A DNA stretch of 39,747 nt from Rachicladosporium sp. CCFEE 5018. Lineage: Eukaryota > Ascomycota > Dothideomycetes > Cladosporiales > Cladosporiaceae. The notes beneath the pieces were generated by a model. The model worked only from the letters and a program-made list of their open reading frames with translations. It had not been told where the DNA came from and did no database searches. The stretch spans positions 1,574,311 to 1,614,057 of the forward strand of contig KZ111148.1 of NCBI GenBank assembly GCA_002077045.2, given 5' to 3'. The translations under genes were made by a program, and so were the position numbers. Of this stretch, positions 1 to 10,015 are shown piece after piece; within the stretch, counting starts at the first letter, position 1, and every line of letters begins with the position of its first letter.

Positions 1-830
1 CCGACGCATTTGAGAACCTTCTCGAACCTCTGCAGAAGCTCCTCCGACTCAGCCCTCCTATTGCCGCAAGCCTAGCACATCCCGATCTCTTCAGTCGCAC
101 AGTCCTGCGCCTTCACTCGAAGAAAGCTCTGGTGCGCCTGAACCTCCTCCGAGTCATTCGCAGCATATGTGACGCCTCGGAAGAGCAAGGCGCTCTGATC
201 CGCACATATAGTCTGCTCGACAGCGTTGCAGACCTAGCGAAGCATGACCCCGCAATCCTCGTACGCGAGATGGCAAACGAGCTGGTGAAAAGCAGCGAGT
301 ACACTGTTCGGCGCAACCTTGACATGCGACCTGTACGACGGAGCTCAAGTAGTACCATGACTCCGCCGCCCATGTCTTCGTCAGCCGGAAGCTTGCCACC
401 TACACCTGGCAGCGATCGCGGAGCAAGCAGAGGCTACTTCGACTACAGCACACTCGATACAGCGAGGTCAAGGAACACGACTGCTGCCAGCTCACCCTAC
501 AGGCCCGTTAGTCGCGATAGCAGCAGCGGCTCGATTTCGAATGCGGCACCTTCGCACGCGCGGGACTGGTCGAACGGCACTGCGAACTTGAGTGCAGCCG
601 CGAAGAGCAGGCTACCGAGGACGAACGCTGCGAATGTTCGACGCGCACAGAGTCGTTTGAGCATGGCGCCGTTGTCTTCCGGCGACGCAAAGGGAGGCAA
701 GGTAGATGCGGGAACGCCTATACACACGCCCGCCGCGGTGCCTGCCACTCGATCTAGTGCGGCTGCGGTGGGTAATGCTAGAAGGAGACGTCAGATGAGT
801 AGTGGAGCCGATGGATCGAGGTTCAATTGA
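1..830 (+). CDS. sepH: SepH/Cdc7-type septation kinase, 3' end only (arm A copy)
   Basis: The reading frame is open from the window edge, the first whole codon starting at base 3, to the TGA at 828-830. It encodes the last 275 residues of the protein encoded complete at 19710-24116. Only the end of the helical-repeat region and the Ser-rich, basic C-terminal tail are visible; the kinase domain lies outside the window. Up to about position 652 there are only 7 mismatches with the other copy. After that the tail sequence diverges sharply, with 12 of 68 bases differing at 653-720, although the frame and overall composition are kept. The first ATG in this frame is internal, so the gene is 5'-partial because of the window boundary, not because of a lesion. 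Confidence 0.93.
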   Translation, partial: DAFENLLEPLQKLLRLSPPIAASLAHPDLFSRTVLRLHSKKALVRLNLLRVIRSICDASEEQGALIRTYSLLDSVADLAKHDPAILVREMANELVKSSEYTVRRNLDMRPVRRSSSSTMTPPPMSSSAGSLPPTPGSDRGASRGYFDYSTLDTARSRNTTAASSPYRPVSRDSSSGSISNAAPSHARDWSNGTANLSAAAKSRLPRTNAANVRRAQSRLSMAPLSSGDAKGGKVDAGTPIHTPAAVPATRSSAAAVGNARRRRQMSSGADGSRFN

Positions 831-1299
831 GCACTGCGCTGGTCGCAGACAGTGACCGCAAGCAGTGGCTGCATTGCTACTTGAGCAACGACAGGCTGAT
901 ACAGGACAGACTATATGGTACAGTAAAACTAAATTCGATCAGGCCTGACCTTCACCGTCCGGAGAAGTCACACTGTCACGTCCGGATCTATACCACTTCT
1001 CGGTCTAGCTCACCTTTAGCACCGCTTGTAAAATAACGACATGCCAGATCACCGCTCGATGCCTTCTGGCCCCGCCAGAGCCCCACCCCGCAATGACGGC
1101 ACAAGGCGGAGTTAGGGAATAAGAATTTGAGCGAGCTGCTAGGTAAGTCGTGTTTACGTTTCTACCTATAGAATAAGTTCAAGGTTCGACTTACTCCTCG
1201 GTTTCTACTCTTCCTTGCAACGTCTTTTCAGTCCCTTCATTGCAGCAGTATCACTTCTACGACCCCATGGTAGCAGTCCTCAACATAGTCACAGCCATC
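831..1299. other. Intergenic: kinase 3' flank and aldo/keto reductase promoter, with a conserved footprint
   Basis: There is no convincing gene. The sequence is strongly diverged from its counterpart at 24117-24600, but three islands are kept: 978-1000 (CGTCCGGATCTAT core), 1087-1103 (CCCCGCAATGACGGCAC) and 1107-1123 (CGGAGTTAGGGAATAAG). All three lie 180-325 bp upstream of the reductase ATG. They look like promoter elements retained while their surroundings drifted. The binding factors are unknown. Confidence 0.5.
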
Positions 1300-2445
1300 A
1301 TGTCCGGAGCCAAACTACCCCAAGCCAAGCTAGGCAAGGATGGACCTCTCGTCGACCGCTTAGGTTATGGCACGATGGGTCTCGTTAGCCTTCTCACGTC
1401 TCACGCCCTCCTCCCAGTTCACTGACTTCGCCCAGTCTGCCTTCTACGGCAAGCCCAAGCCCGACAACGAGCGTTTTGCCTTCCTCGACAAGCTCTACGC
1501 CACAGGCAGCACCTTCTGGGACACTGCGGACATGTACATGGACTCAGAGGATCTACTAGGTAACTGGTTCAAGCAGAACCCTGGCGCCCGGGAGAAGCTC
1601 TTCCTCGCCACCAAGTTCGCGAACAAGATGGAGGCCGATGGCACCCGTTCTGTGGACTCGAGCCCGGAGTACTGCAAGCAGGCTTGCGAGAAGAGCTTGA
1701 AGAGGCTTGGAGTGAAGCATATTGATCTGTACTATGCGCATCGACTTGATGGGAGGACGCCGGTAGAGAAGACTGCGGAGGCATTGGGACAGCTGAAGAA
1801 GGAGGGGAAGGTAAAGTATATCGGACTGTCAGAGTGCAGTGCCGAGTCGCTTCGTCGAGCGTGCAAGGTCGAGCACATCGATGCCATTCAGATGGAGTGA
1901 GTTCAAGCCTCGAGTCGAGCGGATCGAACAGGGACAAAAACAGCCACTGACAAGCAGCTAGATACTCTCCCTTCTCCCTCGACATCGAATCGGACCAAAT
2001 CGGCGTGTTGAAAGCCGCCCGTGAGCTCGGTGTGGCCATTGTCTGCTACTCGCCCATCGGCCGCGGAATGCTGGGCGGCACCATTCGCAGTCCCGACGAC
2101 TTTGAAGACGGCGACTTCCGAAAGTTCGCCCCTCGCTTCTCGAAGGAAAACTTCCCCAAGAACATCAAGCTAGTCGATCGCATCACGAAGATCGCCAAAA
2201 AGAAGAACTGCACTGCTAGTCAGCTTACGCTTGCGTGGATCTTGGCGCAGGGCGATGACTTCTTTCCGATTCCAGGCACGACAAATCTGGAGAGGTTGGA
2301 TGAGAATCTGGGGAGTTTGAAGGTTGAGTTGACGAAGGAGGAGGAGCAGGAGATTCGAAAGGCTTGTGAGGATGCTGAGTCGGCTGGTGGGAGGTATCCG
2401 GAGGGCTTTGCGAAGGCGTTGTTCGCGGACACGCCGGAGTTGTAG
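1300..2445 (+). CDS. Aldo/keto reductase, arm A copy
   Basis: Three exons (1300-1383, 1436-1896, 1962-2445) encode 342 residues. This is an NADPH-dependent aldo/keto reductase with a TIM-barrel fold, most like the soluble YakC/pyridoxal-reductase-type fungal enzymes; the substrate cannot be told. The catalytic tetrad is visible as D57 and Y62 (WDTADMY), K88 (LATKF) and H130 (YYAHRLD). Intron 1 begins GTTAGC and ends CCCAG. Intron 2 begins GTGAGT and ends CTAG. Exon phases match the second copy exactly (84, 461 and 484 nt). An in-frame ATG at 1267 would add 11 residues, but arm B lacks it, so 1300 is preferred. There are about 15 amino-acid differences from the copy at 24601-25747. The gene lies head-to-tail between the kinase and a flavocytochrome b2-like gene. 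Confidence 0.9.
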
Positions 2446-2490
2446 GCGCTTTGCTCAAGGACATGTTGTTGTAGCCATTGCAGTTGTGTG

Positions 2491-2580
2491 AGCGCGTTAC
2501 CGCGCAGGCGATAACAGATTGGGTGTACACTAAGCAGTTATGCAGTCAATGTGATTGCTAAGTCTGCCGCTCGCGGGACT
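2491..2580. promoter_or_regulatory. 90-bp noncoding block identical in both arms
   Basis: This block lies 45 bp past the reductase stop and about 290 bp before the next ATG. It is base-for-base identical to 25793-25882, whereas the coding sequence just upstream differs at roughly 9% of positions. It contains a CGATAA (GATA-type) element at 2509-2514 within the dyad GTTA-N12-TAAC. It could be a shared 3' end/promoter element or the centre of a gene-conversion tract; sequence alone does not separate these. Confidence 0.4.
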
Positions 2581-2866
2581 TAATTCCTCCATTCCACGAG
2601 GCTTCCCCACGCGTGTACTATGATTCAGAGCAAGGTGATGATCAGCCGGAGTCACTTCGTCCATTAGACGTGAATTGGCCGCCTTCCTGGATGCCGCAAT
2701 AGCCGACATGGTTTTGCTCGGTGCATCTTTCCACCGATGTGCTATCGTATACATGCCGACAGTGGCGGCAACAAACACTGAGCGAGACGCATAAATGTTA
2801 GTCTTCGGATTGCATCGGGTCATCAGATATCAACGCTGGCGTTTGATATAATTACGACAGGTCAGC

Positions 2867-4451
2867 ATGGCGGATTCGAGTCTTATCAGTGTCGAAGAGA
2901 TCAAGAAGCACAACACCATTGAAGACTGCTGGCTAGTGGTCAATGATGAGGTGTGGGACCTGTCTGAGTTCGCACCAGACCACCCAGGAGGTGGTGAAAG
3001 TAGGTCGTCAGTTTGTCGAAGAAAGTATAGTATAGCGTCTGACGAGACACAGTAATCTACAAGCACGCTGGCCGGGATGCCTCATTATCCTACAACGGCA
3101 TTCATGCCCAATCTGTACTATCATCCAATCTCGACTCTTCTAAGCTAATTGGTGCTCTGGACAAGAGATCCGTCACGGATGAGTGGAGCAAACCGCCTCC
3201 ATCAGCTACTCCAGAACTCAAGCTTGACGACAAGCCTCCGCTTGAGACGATCATCAACAGCCAGGACTTTGAAGACGTCGCTCAGCGGACCGTCACCAAG
3301 AAGACATGGGCCTTCTACTCATCAGCAGACACCGATTGCTTGACGCGAGACAGAAATCGAGAGTTCTTTGGCCGGATGTGGTTCCGACCTCGATTACTGC
3401 GGGATGTGAAGAGGATTGACACTTCAACGACGATTCTCGGCCACGCAGCTGGAGCGCCGTTCTTCGTCTCACCGGCTGCTATGGCGAAACTTGTGCACCC
3501 AGATGGCGAGAGAGCCATGGCTCGAGGCTGTGTGCCGAATCGCATTCCGCAGGGTATATCGTCGAACGCATCCTTCCCGATAGAGGAGATCGTTAGTGCT
3601 GTACCGAAGGATAAGAATCATCCGTTCTTCTTCCAACTGTACGTCAACAAAGACCGGAGTAAGTCGGAAGCACTGCTCAAGCACGTCCGGGCCTTGGGTG
3701 TGGACGTCTGTTTTGCTACCATCGATGCGCCACAAGCCGGGAAACGGGAAGCAGATGAGCGCGTCAAGGCTGATGAGGGTGTCGCTGCGCCAATGTCCGG
3801 AGCGAAAGCTTCGAATGACAAGAAAGGCGGTGGTATGGGTAGACTGATGGGAGGGTATATCGACCCATCGTTCGTCTGGGCCGACATGACTTGGCTGCGC
3901 AGGCATTGGCCAGGCAAGATCGTAGTGAAGGGCGTGCAGAGCTGGCAGGACGCGAAGATGAGTGCTGATCTAGGCATACATGTGCTATTATCCAATCATG
4001 GAGGGCGAAACCTAGACACGTGAGTCGCTTTGATGCGGCTGCAAAGGAGCTGAGTTCACTGACGCATTGTAGATCACCACCAGCCATCATGACACTTCTA
4101 GAGTGCCAAATGAACTGTCCCGAGATCTTCTCGCAGATCGAAGTGCTGGTGGACGGAGGCATCCGTAGAGGCTCAGACATACTCAAATGTCTCTGTCTGG
4201 GAGCCACGGCTGTTGGCCTCGGCCGACCTTTCTTGTACGCCACCAACTACGGCCAGGAAGGCGTCGAACACCTCGTCGAGATATTGAAGTCAGAGCTGGA
4301 GACTGCAATGGCGCTTGTGGGTGTGACGAGTATCGATCAGTGCCAGCCAGGGCTTGTAAGTACCTTGGACGTCGATTATCTGGTGAGCCGGGGCGGAGGA
4401 CATCCGTATGCTGTCGCCAAGGGCGGACTAATTTTGAGGGCTCGGCTATGA
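2867..4451 (+). CDS. Flavocytochrome b2-like FMN-dependent 2-hydroxyacid dehydrogenase, arm A copy
   Basis: Three exons (2867-2999, 3053-4019, 4073-4451) encode 492 residues. The N-terminus is a cytochrome b5 domain with HPGGG (heme ligand H39) and a second histidine at H62, 23 residues on, the spacing seen in yeast Cyb2. The rest is the FMN-dependent alpha-hydroxyacid dehydrogenase barrel, with FYSSADT near the start, QLYVNKDR, the catalytic SNHGGRNLD (H360, R363) and the FMN-phosphate motif VDGGIRRGSDILK. The family oxidises L-lactate or related 2-hydroxyacids and passes electrons to cytochrome c. Mitochondrial L-lactate dehydrogenases of this family are longer at the N-terminus; no clear targeting peptide is seen here, so location and exact substrate are open. 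Introns are 53 nt each (GTAGGT...ACAG and GTGAGT...GTAG). No lesions are present. Confidence 0.9.
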
Positions 4452-5274
4452 GCTCAGCTTACCCTGAAGCTGTGGCACTTTCGCTCCATTAGTCGTCCAA
4501 AACGCGCCATTGCTGTTCCGGAAGTCATGTCGCACCTGGAACAGCGGCTCTAGCGTGCAGTGTAAGTAATGTCGGGAAGCAGACTCACCAGTTCAGCTAC
4601 CTCAGGTCTAGACTTTACGGTAATCGAGCGCCCTACGGCCACAGCCACGTTGACACGACTGAAATCGCACGAACATAAGGGTCTGCCTCGGTGAATGCTC
4701 GCGATGGTCGAAGGTAACAGGAGATGCGTGCGGGTGTCAAATGGTGAACATTGATCTGCCAGTCTCTCTGGCTCTCCGGTTCCCCTTGACGACTCTCAAG
4801 TGCTTAGGCTACTACAAGCAACGCCGGAAGTGTGGTTGCGCGCCGAATGGCACCTTCGAGAGAGCATCGAGATGACGATGATCTCAAAGGTGCTTCCACA
4901 GGACATGACAATGTTGCAGTGCGCTCGATACACCCTCAAGCAGGCAGGTCCCACCATCGAGAACCTCGTTGTTGTTGGAGAGCGCAAACAAACATGTCTT
5001 CGGACGGGGTCACCACAAGTACTGTAGAAGAGGATGTACGTGCGGTCAACGACAGCACGGACATGGTCTCAGAGCCAGCCATCAACCACTGTCGACGCTC
5101 ACTATCGCACGTGCAAGCTTGCTGGAGATGAGGTGATCGGGAATGGCAAACTAAACTGCAGTTACATAAACCCTGTCGTGGCCGACTTTCCACGACAGAC
5201 ACCCCATCGATAGCAGCGGATTACACCAATCGCAACAAGCCGAGCTCTCACTGTCTGACCTCTGCTGGAACTGC
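4452..5274. other. Intergenic, no supported gene
   Basis: These 823 bp lie between the dehydrogenase stop and the convergent metalloprotease stop. Only short overlapping open frames occur (for example about 75-99 codons near 4800-5130), with no recognisable domain. No terminal inverted repeats, target-site duplications or transposase fragments were seen. No counterpart exists in arm B. Confidence 0.5.
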
Positions 5275-6688
5275 TCAGAAGCACCAGTAGACAGTATAGC
5301 AGGACCACCCGTCAACCTGGTACAGCAGACGATACTTGTCCTTGTACACATTCCAACTCTCGAACTTGTTCCTCGCCGACCCGACATGCGAATAGGTGCC
5401 CAGTGATCCAGCATTTGCGACGATCGCCCAATTAACTGTGTTACCGTCCGGGAACGACACTATTGAATGTTCATCAGTATTTTGACATGCGTACGCATCA
5501 CCCGGGATGCAATTACCTGACCCAGGAGAACCTTCCCAGATTACATTGCTGCCCTTAGTTACGTCAATGTAAGCCGTGGGCTGCTGACCATCGTTGCTAC
5601 CCAGGAAGGAATAGTAGGCGACACCGCTTGAGATCTCGGAGCCCTTGAAGCAGTTGACAAGGTAAACGCCATCATTCGTGGTGCGGCGTAGTCCGAAATT
5701 GGGATAAAGTTGCATGATGAAGGTCTTGTCGATATCCGAGAGGTCCGTGTTCCACGGCGCAGAACTGCCGTCCAGTGTGAAACTGGCAGGGTAGGAGTAT
5801 TCCCTGCTCTGATATCAGTACCATTCATAGAGGATGCCACAACGGCTCATACATGATGCTGGTACGATCGAATGGGGTATCGACTGTGACTGACGGATCC
5901 GCCACAGCGAAAACCTGGGAGTCTACCATCGCTTGATCCCAGCCGTTGCTCTTGAGATAGTACGCGTACACGACCGGCTTGTTCCTGCGACTCATTAGTA
6001 TCGAGCCCTTCAGTTTCGATGGCCTATGCACTATTAGGACTGACCATGGTATATTAGATACAGGTGAAGACTGCTCGTGGATGCAACCTATAGCATGTCC
6101 AAACTCGTGAACGACGACACGACGAAATTCGTCATCAGCGGTCTGATCGTTAAACCAGCCGAAGTTCATGCTCGGTTGGTCTTGGGGTACGTGCCTGGCA
6201 TCTGTACCAATGTACGACCAGCTGCCACCAGGGGTGCACGTAATGTGAATATCGGAGTTGCCAGGAGCAACGAAGACGAACTGGATGTTGGCAAAGTTGG
6301 ACCACTCCACGGCGAACTGTTTGATCTTGGACTCAACGAATGGGCTTGCGCTAAGCATATGTGGTCAATATGCTGGCCGCTTGACTTGAGGACAAACCAG
6401 GGGAGATACGTACCCAAAGATGCTCACCATCAGGGTAGTCCCGTTTGGCCAAAGCTTTCGATTGTCGAGCGCTGCACTTCCTGGACCAGAAAACTGCGTG
6501 CCCACAACAGTTGTCTTGCCAGGCGAGGATAGTTGTGTACAGGTCCTCACTTCACTGAAGTCGACCGCAAGTGTATCGGCAGTCTTGCCATTGGTGGCTG
6601 CGCCGACCTTGGTGGTGGTGGTACTTCCTTTGCTTGGATAATCGTCCCTGATGACAGTCTCATCGATGGTTGCGGACGGCGGAGCCAT
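5275..6688 (-). CDS. Astacin-like (M12A-type) zinc metallopeptidase, present in arm A only
   Basis: Four exons on the minus strand (6688-6414, 6350-6045, 5984-5853, 5803-5275) encode 413 residues. Introns are 62-63, 60 and 49 nt, with GTACGT, GTCAGT and GTATGA donors; the second has a strong TACTAAT-like branch site. The zinc motif HEFGHAIGCIHE fits HExxHxxGxxH of the metzincins. Splicing intron 3 recreates the Met-turn (SIMEYSYPAS), which supports the model. The last exon holds a C-terminal region of unknown fold ending in WSCYTVYWCF. Family members are usually secreted, but no signal peptide follows the first ATG, and the frame upstream of it has no ATG before a TATA box at 6824-6829. The gene may lack a leader, or an upstream exon may have been missed. 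It is convergent with the dehydrogenase. Confidence 0.85.
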
Positions 6689-6823
6689 CGATGCGTAGTA
6701 ATGTGCGTGTACGTGGTAGAGGTGTAGAGGTATGTCTTGGATGGTCTCAGTCGAGTAGGATTCTTGCGAGATCGGCTGTGTGAAGGAGGAACTGGTGTGA
6801 TGCGCAAGAGAAGGCGGTCGACC

Positions 6824-6829
6824 TTTATA
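6824..6829 (-). promoter_or_regulatory. Probable TATA box of the metalloprotease gene
   Basis: The minus strand reads TATAAA (TTTATA on plus), 136 bases upstream of the chosen ATG at 6688. This would place transcription start near 6795 and give a 5' UTR of about 100 nt. It supports the first downstream ATG as the start. Confidence 0.4.
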
Positions 6830-7763
6830 CCCAAGTCATCGATATTGACCGAGCCCATTGCGTCGACACCATTACGCTGATGTGCCCGGCCACACCGAGA
6901 CGCTCAGCTGAGACCATCTTGGGAGGTTGTAGTTGATCATTCGCGGATGTCATAATGTATGCAACACGATGTTGCGATAGGGTCTAGGATTTCATGTAAA
7001 GTAAGCACGTTCAAGCCATGCCAAGGGTATGCTGCAGCAATGGTTCGATCAGAGCGCCTCGAAACTTCGAGACAGCTGATCCGGATCGTTCAGCCCCTGA
7101 GTGTCGACCGCTCGATTATAGATCGCGCAGTGTCACTGTTTGCTGGAGATTGCGTGGTTCGCAAAGGTGAATGAAGCGCGACAGCACCAACTGTAACTTG
7201 ATAACCGAATCGAAGAGATCCAACAAAATTCAAATAACCATTCATGCTAGTTGTCAACGCTCACAAGCTTCCAGAGCAATAAGATGTTGCGGAGGGAGCG
7301 ATGTCACACCACACCTGCACCAGATGTGCGCTGTCAAATCGCCAGTGCACCCCCGGGAGTGATATTGCTCGACAGAATGGCTGTGAACGCCTGATTTTAC
7401 TGCATAGAACAGCCTTACGACCCCCATTCCCAGCAACAATTCACGGAGGACGATCCTGAAAATTCCTCATTCGTGGCTGCGCATCGCTGCCCCATGTCCA
7501 CAAATCCTCCGCTCTCAGCCCACTGGGCTGCTGCAGAATAGCAGAACCACAGCTGACTGAGAAGCCCGTTGACTTTGAGGAGATCCCGATGATTGTATGT
7601 GAGGTCGTATGATGTACCCCGTAGATGATATTGCTGGGTCTGATCAATGCTGATGTGCCAGTAGTGACCGGTGCACCTAATAAGCAAGCTTAGCGGCAGT
7701 GAGGTCCTCTGATCTACGAGGGACAGGCTAGTCGGCGCAGAAGCTTCGTACAGGCACGCTCAG
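6830..7763. other. Intergenic, no supported gene
   Basis: About 930 bp lie between the protease promoter and the 3' end of the HET gene. Short frames on both strands show no domain. No arm B counterpart and no transposon ends were recognised. Confidence 0.5.
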
Positions 7764-9671
7764 CTATGGCTTGACGCCCAACATGCCTAGTCTCGTCTTC
7801 AACTGACTGAACGCCTTCTTGATCTGTGCGCCACCCAGGCTGACGACGGTGGCACGGTGTACTATAGGGGGAGAAAGATAGAGGTCGAAGAAAATGCCGT
7901 TACCGGGGAGAGTGCCAGTCCGTCTAATGAGTTTCGCCTTTACAGATGGATCGAGTACATCGGAAGTGTGGAATACATGACATAGATCATTATCCGCTTC
8001 GGCTTCATTTACCGTGTGTGGAAGCCTAAGATGAAGTGCATCTCGATGTGCACAGATCTCCAGGGCGTCGTCAACCTGTATTGTCAGTACAAGATCTTTT
8101 CGTGTGTATATAAGGCTTTGGGAGCTTGTATAGAGTTCTTCTCGTGGGCTTCGTATCGGGATCATTATTTGTAACCGTCGTTAAATCAATATCCAGCGTC
8201 GCAAGAGCGATACGGAAGTCGAAAGGGTTTCGTGCTTCGTTTGAGACATTACTCGAGCCTGCTGGCGATAGAGAGAACACCACTAGTGAGAGTGACATGC
8301 TATCCGAAGCACTCAAGAGTGCACCGGCATGAATGACACTACGTAAGTCTCGCTCCAGCTGCAGAGGAATTCGGAACATCATCTTATCGACACTCCACAA
8401 AGCCCTCGGCCATGCTGCCAGGATTTGCAATGTCGATGTGGACACAATACAAATCTTAGGCTGAGGCAGCATGTCTGCCAACAGGCTAGTCGTACGATAA
8501 CGCCACAGTACGATGGAGCCGATCGTCATATCACGGAACGGAAGGCGGGCGAGTCGATCATACCGACGTGGTGACCAGCACGGCTTCGCTGGAGAGCCAT
8601 GGTCGGTCTTTTCCAAGCGTAGGGCGATAGCTTCATAAACAGAATCCTCATGACAGGCATTCAGTACGGCGAAATGCTCACCCTCGGCAGAGACCGCATG
8701 TCCGAGACTCTCGAATGCGACACCCTGGTTAGTCAACCGAAAGGCCGACTCGTAGCTTGACCAGTGCCATCGAGTCATCCATCGACCTGTCAAGGCGAAC
8801 TTCTCGGGACTATTCGCGAACAGCAGATCCGCAGACTGGGCAGGTCGAACCGTGTAGTATCCCAAGCAAAAATGGAATGGGCCAGTCTCTTTTGTATTAT
8901 CTCTTCCTGGAGGCGGACAAAGGCTTTATCGCCCTCGCCGTATAAGAGCGGCATCTTGATGTTGATCAGACCCAGCAGTGAATAGGCTCGATCCTCGATC
9001 TCAGTCGTTTTTCTTCGTGAAGCCCAGTACATCTTACGCGCTGTGACGAAATGGGTCAGTGAGTAGCGGTCTTGCAAAGCGAGGAGGTCGATGCCTGTGA
9101 TCTTCCATAGAGTTCTGACCAGACTATGTTTATACCCCACAAATCCCCAAAGACCTCCATCGTCGGTCGAGGATACTGGTGCACTGTAGAAATTGACATC
9201 TTTGGACGCTAGAAGCTCCTGCAAGGTCCAACCACGGCTGAACCACCTACAGACTGCAAAAGTTCGTACCCAATCGGCCGTAGCGGCGCGAGTTCCCTCG
9301 ATACAGAATATGGACGCCACATCCTCAAGCACCGGACAAGCTGGATCGAGGTCCGAGAGGAAGACATAGCAGACTGCTGCATCGTAGTACCAGCGCCACA
9401 TACTGTTGATGGCCTCCGCGAGCTCGATGAGGCTATCTTTGTTGATACAGCATGAGTCCACCCACGCGTAGTCATAGCCGTCCTTTGCAGCCTGACTGCA
9501 AGTCATTCTGACTTTGTCGAAGCGAGGAGCGTCCATGTCGCAGCCATTCTTCACCTCTGCGAACGTAGCTTCATCATCACCGTTCCACGTGTGTGACAGA
9601 ATTGCATATCGCACGCTGCTGCTGGCGTGGAATTGAACAAGTGTACGGTCCCATGTCTTCAGTGGCCACAT
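7764..9671 (-). pseudogene. HET-domain (heterokaryon incompatibility) protein, frameshifted, arm A copy
   Basis: The start at 9671 (MWPLKT) is followed by a HET domain (PF06985-like) with YAILSHTW, YAWVDSCCINKD, a SMWRWYYDA stretch, GWTLQELLA and SLLGLINIKMPLLYGEG. HET proteins trigger death of fused cells that differ at incompatibility loci. Near 8832-8862 the frame breaks: one net base is missing relative to arm B (29 versus 30 nt between matching codons), so this frame ends about 25 codons later near 8790. The homologous sequence continues in another frame to 8071, then in a 3' exon ending at 7764. The arm B donor (GAG|GTAAGC) corresponds here to GAGAAGAAC, so that splice site is lost; a weaker upstream GTTACA donor would keep phase. 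The N-terminus is about 75% identical to arm B, far below its surroundings. Confidence 0.8.
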
Positions 9672-10015
9672 CCTCGATGATCGCTCTACTGGCCAAACAC
9701 GGTTGCGTTATAAGGCCGATGTTATCAGCCGTACCTCATGCACCAGCCAACCAGTGTAAGCTGCATCGCATATAACAGCGATATTTCGGAGCAGGAGAAC
9801 AAAGTTGCGGCAGCATGCTATTGCGCCCAGCTAACAGCTCTGGAAGCTGCGTGGGTGCTGGGAACAAGTTTGATAGTTCATGTGGTGCATGCAAGAAGGG
9901 TAATGGCAGGAAGAGCGACGCGGCGTTGTGATGGCCGGATGACCCATCAGCTTAACATGTGCAGATCGCAAGATATGATTCCGCATTGACACCTGTCTAT
10001 ATCTAGCTGCTACGA
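9672..10015. other. Intergenic, HET promoter side and RNase T2 3' flank
   Basis: There is no gene. The sequence does not align to the arm B equivalent (29885-30438). Homology between the arms resumes abruptly at the RNase stop codon. Confidence 0.5.

Noticed and set aside
4796..5202. Overlapping small frames on both strands in the protease-side intergenic region.
   Set aside because: They have no domain, no conserved copy and no splice pattern; they fit chance in GC-balanced DNA.
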